Assembly: GCA_029582155.1 (NCBI GenBank)
Contig: CM055905.1
Coordinates: 4,205,920 to 4,269,919, forward strand
DNA: 64,000 nucleotides
Reading direction: 5' to 3'
DNA from: Panopea generosa
Lineage: Eukaryota; Mollusca; Bivalvia; Adapedonta; Hiatellidae
The translations under genes were made by a program, and so were the position numbers. Each line of letters begins with the position of its first letter. The stretch's first letter is position 1. Below are positions 24,551-37,409 of this stretch, in pieces. The notes beneath the pieces were generated by a model that saw only the letters and a program-made list of their open reading frames with translations, had not been told where the DNA came from and searched no databases.

Positions 24551-24920
24551 AAACTAGACAGTTTTGTCAAACAAAGCGTCGAATACAGAATGTATCCGAT
24601 TTTGATGGTACCCTGCAAATTGCGCTGTACACAACTGACTTGTTTCATTTTGTACAGGATATGAAAAGCTATCTAATTACATATGCAGGCCTCAGTAGAG
24701 GCACGTCAATAAACACATCTCTGTTTATATTGCCGGACACAATAGTCGTTGTTTGAAATAATGAACATGATGGTATATCTAACCATTACATCGAATAAAT
24801 GATTGCTTCGGAAACGCGAAATGCACAAAAGAAAAGGAAATAAAAAAACAACTCGATTTCATTAGATCACGTGGAGTAATAAATAGGCAACATCCATTAT
24901 ATCTCCTAGCATAATAGGCT

Positions 24921-25030
24921 TCTCCGTGGCCGAGTGGTATAAGGCGCCATCTCAAGATCACTAACCTCTCACCGTTAAGGTCATAGGTTCAAATCCCGTA
25001 GGTTCAAGTCACGTACGAGCAGCAGCGGCC
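24921..25030 (+). mobile_element. SINE, family B, head
   Basis: GTGGCCGAGTGGTATAAGGCG, ACCTCTCACCGTTAAGGTC, ATAGGTTCAAATCCCG. In lipocalin intron 3. Confidence 0.6.
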
Positions 25031-25295
25031 GTATTCTTGCAACCGCTCGTGTAGCACCCAAGTTCATATCGTATTTCACCAAATCAATGAAAATGCCATC
25101 AACTCCTTATTTTTACCTTTCTAAATATAGCAACAGTGTTCCTTCTCGTATACCCTATCATGTGGATTTCATTAAACAAACTGAAAATATTCTTGAAATA
25201 TTGGCGATGATTCATTAATATTAATAATGTGGATTCCATAGATGCAAAGATGACACATAATATATTAGATAACAAAGGAACTGCTATGAACTTAC

Positions 25296-25384
25296 GCAAA
25301 TTTTTAAGCGCCAATTTTGATGGTTCTTTGATAGGGTCAGGGACGTAACCACGCATAATTGTGCTATTGACTCGTGTGCCATAC
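25296..25384 (-). CDS. Apolipoprotein D-like lipocalin, exon 3
   Basis: Residues 79-109. It encodes YGTRVNSTIMRGYVPDP followed by EPSKLALK, the mid-barrel segment equivalent to the N-L-T-E-P-A-K-L-x-V-K stretch of ApoD. There is an NST glycosylation sequon. The acceptor CACTAG is in phase 2 and the donor GTAAGT in phase 1, both consistent with neighbouring exons. Intron 2 to its right (25385-26662) contains a tRNA-derived SINE and a MITE with long terminal inverted repeats. Confidence 0.85.
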
Positions 25385-25487
25385 CTAGTGAAAGAGAACA
25401 TCACGCATAATGTGTTATAAACTATGAGGAATAATTAGTATAAGTAAAATACGAACACAATAACACACAGTGAAAACAACAGAAAAA

Positions 25488-25640
25488 CTATGTTGTCGTG
25501 GGTTCGATCCCCGGCCGGATCATACCATAGGTTTGAAAATTGGTACTACAAGATTCCTCGATTTTCTAGTATGTAGACACCGTCGCGATATCACTGAAAC
25601 ATTGTTGAAAGCGACATTTACTGTTTACACCTGGACAGCA
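25488..25640 (+). mobile_element. SINE, family C, internally deleted
   Basis: GTCGTGGGTTCGATCCCCGG followed by ACCGTCGCGATATCACTGAA and AACATTGTTGAAAGCGAC. In lipocalin intron 2. Confidence 0.6.
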
Positions 25641-25745
25641 TCAAAATCGCTTAAACGTAAAATTTGTTTGCAAACGTTTGCTATTAGAACTGAACGACAT
25701 GTTCGCTTTAAACGTTTGCTAACAGAGTAAACACATACGAGACCT

Positions 25746-25998
25746 GGGGTCGTATTCACCAACAATTCTTAAGAATATTCTTAGATTTGATGTTGAAAAT
25801 CCTGATTTCAACCTTGTATATCTCGTTTACGATGACTGATGGAGTAATTGTAAGGGTTTATTTGACTATATATTAGGTGTCACTACATGCTTGGAGATTT
25901 TGGTCTCGATCAATGGTCTCTCAGTGTGCTTTTTCAAAATTTGTTCTTTGAGTTCAAGTATAAGAATATTCTTAAGAATGGTTGGTGAATACGGCCCC
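25746..25998. mobile_element. MITE with ~38-bp terminal inverted repeats
   Basis: Begins GGGGTCGTATTCACCAA then AATTCTTAAGAATATTCTTA, and ends with the inverted equivalent TAAGAATATTCTTAAGAA, then TTGGTGAATACGGCCCC. It is 253 bp and non-coding, in lipocalin intron 2. No unambiguous target duplication. Confidence 0.75.
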
Positions 25999-26662
25999 TG
26001 GACTACCGTTAAACAGTAAACACGTTTTAATGTCTGATTCCCTAAAGTTAACGCGTACTGTGTGCTAATATGAGGTTGAGCCAGTGTTCATGACAATGTT
26101 AGCTTACGTTATTAAACGTTTAACTGGACTAAACGCAGCCCAGTTTGCTTGACTTAATCAGAGATAAAGGGAGAGTGCCGATGTCGTCCAATTTCCATTT
26201 ACTTTTCGTTCGTTTGATCACCGTTACAGTACACATTTAAACGGTGCTGAACGCAGCCAGTAATCCCGCTCTTACTTGCCATTACACCGACCGAACGACC
26301 GGCCAGTGTATAAACGCCAATAAGTATCCCCACCAGACAAAAGTATAGAAATGCTCCAGTATAAACAGAAACATGATATTATTTAACATAAAAGACAAAA
26401 ACCAACAAAGTAAAAATGAATAATAACATTATCCATCAAAGCAAAGGAAGAGGTGTTTATGTTTGCCTTGTTTTAAAGGCATTTCTATGAGTTTTCCGAG
26501 AGATATTATTGCACTTTTGTTTTATATCAATTTCACTTATAAATATTGATTGATGAGTATCACATACTTCATTAATATTTAAGTTTAAATTTTCACGTAA
26601 ACTGTCAATCTTAGGACAACAAAATCTGAAATGTTTAAAAATATTTCTGAAATATTGCCTAC

Positions 26663-26787
26663 AAATTTCCCATGAGAACTATCTTGATTTGTCCATCATT
26701 GACAACTTCTACTCTTATCCTTGCACAGGTCTCATCTGATTCGAAATCCGGTTTGTAACGGTAAACTTCATACCATGTCCCCTGAAA
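26663..26787 (-). CDS. Apolipoprotein D-like lipocalin, exon 2
   Basis: Residues 38-78. It contains the diagnostic lipocalin motif G-T-W-Y-E (residues 40-44), which caps the barrel base, and Cys58 in DETCARI, the partner of one of the two conserved disulfides. The acceptor is TGTTCAG, phase 0; the alternative TTTCAG six bases on would drop only Phe-Gln. The donor is TTT|GTAGGC, phase 2, a weak site but the one that matches the phase-2 acceptor of exon 3. Intron 1 (26788-31457) is the longest of the gene and holds a SINE and a MITE copy. Confidence 0.82.
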
Positions 26788-27635
26788 CTGAACATGCAAT
26801 ACCTTTTGTTTATAAATATAACTATAAAATCATTGTCATAGAAACAACTTTTAAATCAATATCTATGGCACGAACAACAATCATAACCTTCTAGAAAAAT
26901 GTTTATAAAAGTTTAAACTTCTTTGATCTACTTTAAAACCATTTTCTGAGAATACTTTTTAAATCAACTACCATGGTACAAACAACAATAACTTTAAGAT
27001 AGGAAAATCAAGTGCATTTTACAAAAGATGACATGACAAAGGTATAATAATGATAAATGATTTGATGAATAAAAACTCTTTGTAACTTTCTACCTTTTAG
27101 GTCATTGAAAGAAAACATTGCAGTATTTAAAGGTAAGATTACCGCTATACGTATCTTAAATTTACTCACCTAGCAATTATATTAGAAAACCCTGTTTATC
27201 CACAAATAGTTTCTGTCATTACAAGAGCAAAGAAAAGATTGTTGTGTTATTGATGATGTACTTTATAGGCCCAGTGTATTACCAACATCCACTTCTAAAT
27301 GGGATCAATATGGACTTAATCTAGAAAGGGTATGGAGCAAATTATTAGAAATACCCTTTATTTGCACGAAAGATATTAACCTAACTGGCATAGACGTTAA
27401 TAAATCCTCCCATCCAAAAGTCGCCGGCAATTCCTCCGAATACATTATGCATTTTATATTACATTCTATAATAGCCATGTTTTCCCAAACTTCCATTTCT
27501 ATTCTCATATATCTTGACGTTTGATCTTTATTATAAAATTAATGTAGTAAGATTGTTTACTTAATTAGAAATCCGCAGTTGTCATCATGTCGTGTGTAAT
27601 TATATTGTTATATTTGTGAGAGGAATTCTATAAAC

Positions 27636-27910
27636 GTCTTACTACACAGTAATTACGCCCTTTGATCCGCAGTAATATTATTCTTACGCCAAAAAAGTAA
27701 TGCGTTATTCAGTGCGTTGTTGATACTGCGTTGTTGATACTGCGTTGTTTGTTATATTTTTATAGTGGTTCAAAGAAATCATGATCATTTTTTTTCAGAT
27801 ATGAATAAACGGATGAATTTTGGAACAAGCATGGGCTGCTTTTTGATAAAAACTGAAGTGACAGACCCCACTGCATTAAAAAAAAAACAATATGGTCAAC
27901 ATGTCAGTTA
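27636..27910 (+). mobile_element. MITE family X, left half
   Basis: Starts GTCTTACTACACAGTAATTA, matching the TIR and first bases of the copy at 776. It shares the AACAATATGGTCAAC core. The right end is not seen. Lies in lipocalin intron 1. Confidence 0.5.
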
Positions 27911-30449
27911 ATGTGCATATAAGCTTATTTTTCATTACTGTAACAATCGTTTTGACAAAATTGTTTGTAAATATGCAATATTGTAAGATATTAGAAATAA
28001 AATATGTTTACAATGGTTTCGGGTGAACATTAATTACCCAATTACCGCTACTAATTGTTTATTGACAAAAAATAAAGATAAAAAACTATCGTTTTTGTAC
28101 GTTTTGTAAACAGCCTATAGAAAGCATTACACATCATCTTTAGGAGTGTGAATGATAACAATATTTTGGACTAGTTATGAAACACTGACACTGTCAAAAA
28201 TATAAACGCTCAACCAAAGATAAAATACACTATCAGCGGTTTAATCAAATATGACATACTATGGCAAACGATCACCAGTTTTAAACAAATACATATCACA
28301 AATGAAACACTTGTATCAACGTGAAAAAAATACCCCAATCCCCGCAAAAAACTGGGATTCACACGAGGGGTTCTCTTTAATCTCGTTTGTTTACAACTTT
28401 GCCATCTGTATTTGTGACGTCATTTAGAATACGTCATTTAAAGAGCGCGTCGTCGAAAAATGACGGAAAGCGGAGTAATATTTCACGCACTGTTATAAAA
28501 TTTAATGCATAATTAGGAAAGTCTGTTAGAGACGGTAGCCGATCGCGATTTGGGGACTCTCTTCTCTACCCCACCGTAACACTAAAACTTACTTCAAAAC
28601 AGTATTTGATTTTTAAGACATCAACGGATTTTTGTGTGTGTTTTTATAAATCTGTTTAACATGGTCAACAGTAGCTCATAATTGTATTCCAGATCAGAAA
28701 TCAAATACATTAAAGCTTAACATACAACCGCCAACTGTGTTTCCTGCTGTACCTCTTTGATGTTATTTTTTGTTCACTCTCGAAAGTCACATCTTCAAAG
28801 ACCTATTTTGCCTTTCTAAAGTTCCTTTTACAATATCTCTTGTTACATGTCAGCTGTTAGAAGTCCCAGTAGAAATAGAGTTTTGGGTAATATTTTTTTA
28901 TACATTGGCAGTGTTTTGGAAAATAGTGACTTTACTCTCAACAATGAGCATTTGCATTAATCTATCCAAGTTCCTGATATCCCCCGATTCGGGTCTATTA
29001 ACCCCAATGAAAAAGGAGGGAATTCTATGCCTGTCCCACAATGCATAGCAATTGAACGCTTACTAAACTACGACGTCGTTCAAACTTTCAGTTGAAGCAA
29101 CTTACCAATCAGTGTGCTTAAATGGGGCTTTCCCAACATTCCTATTTAATGGACCCAATCGGGAGAGCTGGGTCCGAACTATCATGGTACTGAACAAATC
29201 TCTCTATTGTTTGTTTTGTTTAAATTATTTATATTTTATCTAAAGGTATAGACAATATTTTCCTTCTTAACATCTATATTTTGTGATTAATTAATAACTT
29301 TATTATAAAAAAATAATATTAAGATTTATCATCTTGATGGAGATCTTTTGTATAATTGTAAATTCATAAAAAAATAACTCGCCAATTATATAACTCCTAT
29401 AATATGCCCACTTCTTGCTTTCTATCTTACACATTTGTAAAAATATACATCTATCATGCATGTCAATTAAGTGTATGTGTTGTTGAGGGATAGACAATCC
29501 CGACCCATACAGACCAATTATGAGGTGAACAAAAAATAGATCACCATATATTTGGTGACTAAAGTTAAAAAAAAAAGATGTCAATGAATTAATCCAGCTG
29601 TCTTTCGTGCCTTTTCGAGTTTTATGTATTTTCGTTCTGTGTTCCCATGATATCCTTTTATTAGAATTTGATCTGTCATTATCAAAAACATGTATAGGTG
29701 CAAAATGAGCGAAAGGACGCACACAATCGTCATTAACTATGTTCCAATGGCACATATATCTATTATTTAAAAGATGTGTCTGGGAGTCATGCCTTAAAAT
29801 GTAGGGTAGGGGATAGATGGACGAAGTTTTCATTCAATTATGAAAGAAAGACCAAAAACGTGAAAAAATTAATTCGATGTAAATAAATCAACAGGGATTC
29901 AGCTATCTTTTGTACGAACAAATGATCACATTAAAGATGTGTAACAATTTACCTGACGCGAGCTGTCAATCAAACAATGCGAAAACCAATCAGCGATATA
30001 CACTGGTTTCAGCGTTGCAATTTTTCTTAGACATGCTGACGATTTTTAAGTAAACACTACACTGTATTTAATCAAACGGACAGTGTCACGTGACCAGTGG
30101 GCGGAGTCGTTCTCGTGTCAGGTCAGTTATAAGAAGCGTCTGGGTAATCAAGAAATGACCCATGGCTTTATCGATGAATGGTGAGAAAAGTAATTGTGGT
30201 AAAGACAATGCAACGAATATCTCTTGTCTCGTGGTACATCTTCCTCGCCTATTAAAGATGTGCAAAATGGTAACAATCCCGTGGGACATGCAGGAAAGGT
30301 TATGGGAAGAACTTGTCCCATTATCAAGCGTTAATTTAGGCCATGGCTTTGGTACAAATAATCCAGTGATGTCGCCTACCAAAGGTCTGAAGTTGTGAAC
30401 AGAGCTTTGGGGTAAACACTTTAAACTTTAGGGTGACTTGTAAAGACAT
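27911..30449. other. Part of lipocalin intron 1
   Basis: Contains a possible inverted-repeat element (28981-29163) and two open frames of 176 aa (29303-29833, minus) and 98 aa (30086-30382, minus) with no recognisable domain. Confidence 0.4.
28981..29163. mobile_element. Short inverted-repeat pair, possible MITE
   Basis: CCCCGATTCGGGTCTATTAA at the left and TTAATGGACCCAATCGGG at the right are inverted repeats with few mismatches, about 180 bp apart. In lipocalin intron 1. Tentative. Confidence 0.35.
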
Positions 30450-30680
30450 TTTTTTAATGGGATTAACGCCATTTTCAACACATTTTATGTTATATATGGC
30501 GTATCCAGTTTTGCTGGTGGAGTAAGACCTGGGACTTAGTCAGACTGAGTAGAACCACAGTCTTTCCACAAGTAACTGGAAACTTCTCACAATTTTTTTG
30601 AGCGAGCGGGACTTGAACCTACGACCTTAGCGGTGAGAGGTAAGTGATCTTGAGACCGCTCGGCTACAGAGGACCCTTGT
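30450..30680 (-). mobile_element. tRNA-derived SINE, family B
   Basis: Minus strand: GTAGCCGAGCGGTCTCAAG, GTCGTAGGTTCAAGTCCCGC, AGTTACTTGTGGAAAGAC and a body ending near ATATATAACATAAAATG. The head resembles a class II (Leu/Ser-like) tRNA. In lipocalin intron 1. Confidence 0.7.
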
Positions 30681-31284
30681 AAAGACAAGGAAAATGACGT
30701 ATAAACGGACGAAATGAATTGTCCTGGTTTGTGAAAATACTATTTCCGCAGTCACTATACTCGTTCGGCTTCATATTTGATTTTGTAATGTTAAGCCCAG
30801 TTAGGGGTGACTGTATTGTTAATTCTGATTATAACCAATTAATTTACTCTCTCCTCTGTGGCAGATAGAAAAAGATGCCTATGAAAAACAAAACGATGAT
30901 TTGAATAAGCATCTCGCTAGATTATTCTATTCTTTATTTTGACTTAAAGAAATATCAATATATTCATTTTACTATATTTTGTTTTATCTAAACTAGCATT
31001 GCAAAACAAAACTACTTGTTTTTATTGTTTTAATTTTCAAATTCCATCTATTTATCTTTTAAAAACAGTTGATATTAAAAAAAATTGTTCATCTACGTAT
31101 TCTATTCAATCGGTTTTGAATGTAGATTTCTGTTCAAAATTGTATTTGGAAATGTTTGATTTATATACAACAATGATTTGAGTAAACTATACATATTGAA
31201 ACGTATGTTTCTTTCACTTTCAATTAAGTGTTTCTTTCTGAACTCACCCCTACAAAAACCACATAGTTTTATCAACATACCTTG

Positions 31285-31385
31285 TACCGGTCGGTTGTGG
31301 GTTCGATCCCATCAAGTAAGGCATTTCCTTCTGTGCATGCTTAATGCTGGTTAACCCCAGTCAAACCTTCAACGTATGTTGTGTT
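31285..31385 (+). mobile_element. SINE fragment with B box
   Basis: GGTTGTGGGTTCGATCCCAT and a short body (TGCTTAATGCTGGTTAACC). Sits 75 bp beyond the donor of lipocalin exon 1. Confidence 0.4.
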
Positions 31386-31457
31386 AGCTGATAGAACTTT
31401 TTTTAAAACTTGATGTAAAAATAAAATGAGGGACAACTATTTGACAAAACATCTTAC

Positions 31458-31568
31458 CTTTTCCAAATCAAACGACATCATAAGTTTTGGAGAAGTCTTG
31501 CATGAGTCCACCATAAACGCCGAACATCCGTTAATCACCAACAATAGCAGGATTGAACTCTCGAACAT
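31458..31568 (-). CDS. Apolipoprotein D-like lipocalin, exon 1
   Basis: First of four coding exons (minus strand) of a complete 180-aa lipocalin, a secreted beta-barrel carrier of small hydrophobic ligands. This exon encodes 37 residues: signal peptide MFESSILLLLVINGCSAF, then a mature N terminus with Cys23 and the SFDLEK segment that in ApoD-type lipocalins leads into the G-x-W motif. The donor is AAAG|GTAAGA, phase 0, and the next exon opens in phase 0 with FQGTWYEV. Start choice: ATG at 31568 is the first Met that gives a signal peptide; upstream in-frame sequence has no other ATG. The four exons sum to 543 nt, exactly 181 codons, and every junction phase matches. Confidence 0.85.
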
Positions 31569-31975
31569 GTCTACTACTTCTGTTGATATCTGCTGTGTAT
31601 TTGCAAGCGGTATAGACAATTTGCTTTATTTAAAACAAGCACGGTACACACGTCACAGATAACGGAATGGAGTTCGTGAATAGGTGCAAAGGATAGAAAA
31701 GTATATGTCTAGTCGGAGAAGTAGCATTCAATGGACACATTCACTCAACTCAGTCTACTGCCACCGAGGAGCTGTTTCTGTTGATGTCTAGAGATGAATT
31801 AAAAGTGTCTTGCTTTATAAGATAGTTCACTTATTCAGTAACCTATATAGCATTTCGTCTACCATACCTACATACACGTATATGCAATCATTTTAAGCTT
31901 TGGATGTTATCTTGGAGAGAGAAAAGGCATTGTCGGGTTTTGCGATTAATAATGGCATTTAAAAACGTAAACAAA
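31569..31975. other. Upstream region of the lipocalin gene
   Basis: Presumed promoter. An AT-rich TTTAAATAAAG lies about 55 bp before the ATG on the minus strand, but no convincing TATA box. Confidence 0.3.
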
Positions 31976-32168
31976 GCGGGGCGGTAGTCTAATGGATAGA
32001 GTGTTGGCCGCTCACGCTAGAGGTTGCGGGTTCGATCCCCCGGTCGACCCGATGCCTCTCATAAAACAACACTCAGTACTGGTTCTACCCAGGAAGCGGA
32101 CTCGAGAGCGGTTCATATAAGCTCTGAGCTTTCATCGCAATCAAGCTAAAATAAATTAGTATAAACTA
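31976..32168 (+). mobile_element. tRNA-derived SINE, family A
   Basis: tRNA-like head GCGGTAGTCTAATGGATAG (A-box region), then TTGCGGGTTCGATCCCC (B box), followed by a tRNA-unrelated body with CAGTACTGGTTCTACCCAGG and an AGCTCTGAGCTTT tail. The best copy of this family here; not a functional tRNA. Confidence 0.75.
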
Positions 32169-32469
32169 AAAACGTTAACATGCAAATGAATCCGTTTAAA
32201 ATATATTTAGTATTGGGTAGCATGCTTTGTTGTCTCATGTTAAAAAAAAATCAGTTTAGCCAACTTAGTATTTAACATAGGCCTCTCTTTTAGAAAATGC
32301 CCCACTCCTTCCCCCGGGGCATTTTAATGGAGTTTAGGGTCCATAGTACCCATGTTATTATTTTGTTATGTAGCATTTAGTTTGTTTTAGTGTAATCATT
32401 TTAATATTATATATTGAAAAAAACGGTTACCTGTTGTATACCGTATCAAAAATAGGAAAATAAAATACG

Positions 32470-32565
32470 GGGCAGAAAAGCAGTGGATAGAGTATTGTCC
32501 GCTCTGGCTACAGGTATCAGGTTCGGTCTCGAGCTTGACCCGTTGTCATCACTCCATAAGAATTT
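32470..32565 (+). mobile_element. SINE, family A, head only
   Basis: GCAGTGGATAGAGTATTG, then TATCAGGTTCGGTCTCGAGC; truncated after the tRNA-like part. Confidence 0.5.
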
Positions 32566-33039
32566 CCAGAATTCATATTCAATTCAAGCAGAACACGAAA
32601 ACAACATAATAACATTGGCATTAACTGCTTCCAATTATACTATTTTTCTCAAAGTGAAAGTAGGTGTCACTTTTTTAACATACAGGGGTCAAATCAGATA
32701 AATAATGCAAAATTCTCACTGTCTAAGAAATAGTCCTATCTGTGTGTTATAGCTACAAGTCCACTCAATTTTGCACAGTTCTCTTGGAAAATATATACTC
32801 TTGCCACAAGTCAACACTGCAATAGTATATGTGAAGTGTATTTCCACAATAACACAATCTTGAACAGCCACTGTCAATTTACTATTGAACTATTTTTGAT
32901 CCTTTGGTGCCTGGTTCAATACCTTTATACGTTTGCCGTTGCGATGTTACTTACTTCGGGTTTATGTTAAAATGAGCTTTTATAAGATGTATCAATGTTT
33001 AACTTGGTTTATACCTATTTTTTAAAGCTCGATTTCAAT

Positions 33040-33192
33040 AAAAACTCAGAGCTAATATGGGCTCTTGAGTCCGCTTCCTGGGCAGAACCGGTTCTGAGTG
33101 TTGTTGTTTTTTTAGAGGCACCTGATCGAGCTGGATATCGAACCCGCAACATCTAGCGTGAAAGGAACACTCTCTATCCACAACACCTTAAA
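33040..33192 (-). mobile_element. SINE, family A
   Basis: Minus strand: GTGGATAGAGAGTGTTCC, TTGCGGGTTCGATATCC, and the AGAACCGGTTCT body with GAGTCCGCTTCCTGGGC on the plus strand. Confidence 0.6.
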
Positions 33193-33654
33193 ATGTGTTA
33201 TTTGTGTTTGTTGTTTCCTTTTGGACTTATACATTGTTATTGTATGGTGTGAAGACTATGAGACAGAACCATGGTATAGATAAAAGTTAGAACACAACAA
33301 GAAAACGTTCGCTATCAACTCGCCAATGCCTGTCTTTGTCCATTGTCACTTCCTGTTATTGTAGATACGCCTTGTTATATTTATCGACACGTTTCCTTGT
33401 TTACGTCAGATCAAACACCACAAGGTTGGCAAAAAAGCACATACACCACCAAAATGGTTTTCAGTTAACTCCCCAAGCTATATGTGAATAAATGTCTTAA
33501 TCTTTATATACGATTAATCCAAATTTAACTAATTCAAATATTATATTTATTGCTAAGTCAAAGTTCCTTGGGCACTGCTCGCACTTTTTGTTGCAGCAAT
33601 GTGAATCAATTTCTAACAGTTATAGTTTGATTACGTGTAACCAGTACGAAGCAT

Positions 33655-33735
33655 GTGTAGTTAAGGTGCGTTGCTCAACGGGAACGAACCTACAACCTAC
33701 TGGCACAGGGTCAGATGTTTTACCAACATGGTTTT
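33655..33735 (-). mobile_element. SINE or tRNA-like fragment
   Basis: Minus strand: GTTGGTAAAACATCTGACC, TGTGCCAGTAGGTTGTAGG, TTCGTTCCCGTTGAGCAAC. B box partly preserved. Confidence 0.35.
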
Positions 33736-34639
33736 GGTATATGTAAAAACACTCTTTGAGTTGCTTTAAAGGGATGATATCAGGAAAAAAGGGCTATAAA
33801 TGTCTTAACAAAAATTGTTTAAAAAATAGATAAAGAGCATCTCATTATCATAAATAGATAAAATGTGTATGCCGAATTCACAAAAACGTGACATAATCGA
33901 TATTTAAATTGGAGTGCAAAACTTGAAACGAAATTCCCATTCTAAAAATAGACAGCACTTAATTACTTTTATATCGTCATTCTGACACTTTCTTAGATGA
34001 AATACATTGTATTACGTGTAAACCTGTATAACGGATTATATTAAAATCAAAATGTAATCGCGTGACTCATTTAATACGTCACAAAATATGTTGCAATTTT
34101 AAGCGGGTAATCTATTTTAGTGTAACCTAGGCGCGTAGCACACGATAAGAAACCCCTTTTCAATATAACATTTTGGCATGTTCAAATAGATATCCTTTAG
34201 ATATGCGGGATCAGTGAATAGGAAATAAGCGTTTTTAGCCAATTTATTTTCTTTGAAAAATCCTGATATATTCCCTTTAAAATGAATCGGTGTAAAGAAA
34301 AATGAACCGAATCACATGTATCGTAGCCTTGTGTGTTTCTTGCATAAGTTTTAAATAGAAATCAAAGAAGTCCTCCTAGGACAAAGTTATACACCTCAAA
34401 AGACAAGGATTGACTGATTACTAGCGTCTATCATGATATTTTAACATTATTTAAAACAACACGCATATTTGAGAAATAAACAAAGGAAATGATAAAGGAA
34501 ACATAAGGGTCATATTCAATGTACTAGGTCGTTGTTTATTTTGAAACACATAGCTTGTACTCTTATCTTACATTGAGATAGAGGATCGGCATTAATCTCT
34601 ATTACTACAATGCGGAAGTTAGAGAAGCTCTTCAGTTTT

Positions 34640-34850
34640 AAGACCTTCATGAGATATGAACTCTAGTAAACTCCCGGTGTCAGTATGAAGTGACTGGGTG
34701 GGGTATCATACCATGTGTCTGCGGCATGATACTCCAGTGTGCCGTCTCTTAGAATACTGTATCAAGCAGACACTGTCGCGATATATAACTGAAACATTGT
34801 TGAACGCGACGCTCAACACCGTACAACATCAACCGCCAACTTAATCAAAC
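34640..34850 (+). mobile_element. SINE, family C, body
   Basis: CCCGGTGTCAGTATGAAGTG, GGGTATCATACCATGTGTC and ACATTGTTGAACGCGACGC; the tRNA-like head is not clear. Confidence 0.55.
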
Positions 34851-35514
34851 TATCCATCAAGTAACTAATACACCATTACAAGTATCATAAATAATTTTGT
34901 TTTCCTGTTTCAGTCGATTGTTGGGACAGCAAACGTCATACTATATAACCTCATTCGGACCACCTCGCCGATTGTCCTAAGGATGACGTAATTGACCGAG
35001 TATGTACGATTGACCTTATTATAAAATTATATCTCAGTCACACTGATTCTACGTCTCACACAACTTTTAAATTTATACTGTTCTATTTGATACAGAAATA
35101 CATTCCTGTATCAATAAACACGTAAGCAAATGATCTAAAAGTGTCTTGTCTCCATAGATAATCATCTGTTGGTTCAAATATGCAGAAATTACATTGGGTT
35201 GACCAAATAGCTTTTTGACAACTTTAAATAATTTAATGGCAAATCTTCATTTCTTGTATTTTAGCGTATCGCTACGCAAGTTCGGACTCATATCTCACCA
35301 AACAGTACCCAATGTCATCTAAACTTGGTTCCTACATTGAAAAGGGAGTTACTCTGTTCAAAGCTTGGTTCCTGTGTTTGTTGTCGCATATGTATTATAA
35401 TGCTATGAGTGTTCATAGGTACAACAGAAACTATTCCTATACAGTATCAGTTGGCACGTTAACTTATATTTATTGTATGTTTTGCTCATTTTCAAAGTCA
35501 TATAATCATCTGTT

Positions 35515-36065
35515 CCTAACGTAAACATGACGTTTCGGACAGTGATACCGGGACATCAATATCTTCATATGGTCATACGTTCATAACGTAAACATGACGT
35601 TTCGGACAGTGATACCGGTACATCAATATCTTCATATGGTCATACGTTCATAACGTAAACATGACGTTTCGGACAGTGATACCGGGACATCAATATCTTC
35701 ATATGGTCATACGTTCATAACGTAAACATGACGTTTCGGACAGTGATACCGGGACATCAATATTTTCATATGGTCATCTGTTCATAACGTAAACATGACG
35801 TTTAAGACAGTGATACCGGGATATTGATATCTTCATATGGTCATCTGTTCATAACGTAAACATGACGTTTCAGACAGTGATACCGGGACATTGATATCTT
35901 CATATGGTCATACGTTCATAACGTGAACATGACGTTTAAGACAGTGATACCGGGACATTGATAAATTCATATGGTCATCTGTTCAAAACGTTAACATATG
36001 GTTTCAGACAACGATACCGGGACATTAATATCGTCATATGGTCATCTGTTCATAACGTAACCATC
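35515..36065 (+). repeat. 67-bp minisatellite, ~8 copies
   Basis: GTAAACATGACGTTTCGGAC landmarks at 35521, 35588 and 35655 give a 67-bp period. The unit also holds AGTGATACCGGGACAT and TTCATATGGTCAT. The first copies are almost identical, the last diverged. Confidence 0.9.
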
Positions 36066-37409
36066 ACATTGATTCAAGAACATAGTTTAGAATCGATTTC
36101 AACATTCTCGCGTGCCCAATTAATTTTCACCAACTATCTACCGGAGTCATTTAGACATTTACCATTTCATATTAAATCTATTGTTTCCACATAAAGGGTG
36201 ATTTATTTTTATACATTGATACACACTATCCAATAGCAACTGACCTCTGGACTCCTTATAAAATATACTCAACCTTATTTTAAGGTAGGATAATTTTCTT
36301 CAGTTTTAAAAGTAGTGCTGACCTAAATTTCACAAGCATTACTTTGATATTTTGTACCGCTTTTAAACTTGTAAAACAATCCTGTTTTAAGGAAAGGTCT
36401 GATGATATGATACTGATAGCAGACAAATATTGCTCTGATCTTATCTAACTTATCTCATAGCGTGTCAGAGATCGGAATAAATATCATTTATATGATTTTC
36501 TAGACATGTAAAGCATTTTGGTAATTCGTAGACATATAAAACTTTTTCAAATTGGTTATTTTCACGACATATTGAGCAAGCATTTGGTGTTTCCTCCCGG
36601 GCGAGTCCCGATCGTTTTATCAATGCATCCAAAATAACCAAAAATTACCCAAAATTAAACGCCTAAAATAAATTGAATTCATAACAAAATCGATTGTATT
36701 GAATTTTATTATTATATATGTTATCATCGCACAAATTAGCATTGTTGGCATATGCAAACATATAGTAAAGTACATGGGGCATGTATGGCACAATACACAA
36801 AATAGCACTGTCGGCATATGCAGACATATAGTAAAGAGCATGGGGCATGTACACAAAGACATTGGAACTAGATATGATACGGGCGTCACGCAAAGCAATT
36901 AAATCGAATGGGAACGTGATCTGTATATACCTTAACGGTAAAAGAATGAACGGAACAATGCCCCGGTCATAGCTCGATCGCTTTTTATTGTTTTAATGCA
37001 AGTGTTTATAATACGACACACATTTGAATAATAAGAAATAAATTCTATTCCTTTTTATCTCTGATTCATTCAAACATAACACGTGTAATAATTCACCTAT
37101 TTTTATTGAAACGCTGTCATAATGGTATAATTAGGATGGCATTATCAAGACGATAATGTAAATATACATTTAGAATTAAAAACGTTCTTTAAAGAACTGG
37201 AAGAACTCATGTTTATTGTTTAGATAGTGGAAACTATTCAATATCCTGAATCAAACTTCAGGCTGTTTATGAAAATATTCGTGAAGTTCAAACAATTAAA
37301 TAATTAATAAAATAATTAATAAAATTATTGAGATTTGAAAATATTATAAATTTTCACAGTTCGACGTTTTTATTCATTTGTGAAATCGATACAACCACCG
37401 AGCATTGTT

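Larger units (their letters stand above)
32566..37409. other. Intergenic between lipocalin and WSCD-like gene
   Basis: Apart from the SINEs at 33.0, 33.7 and 34.7 kb and the 67-bp array, no gene is recognised. Near 36740-36850 a ~60-bp segment (CATATGCA-ACATATAGTAAAG) is repeated twice. Confidence 0.45.

Noticed and set aside
29303..29833. 176-codon minus-strand open frame in lipocalin intron 1
   Set aside because: No recognisable domain, low-complexity start choice, AT-rich codons; may be an old mobile-element piece but I cannot support a call.
30086..30398. Overlapping open frames on both strands (98 and 78 codons)
   Set aside because: No motif; the two strands cannot both be coding and neither has splice or poly(A) support.
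31976..32060. tRNA-like cloverleaf with good A and B boxes
   Set aside because: The B box continues into a SINE body shared by several diverged copies; acceptor and anticodon stems do not pair convincingly.
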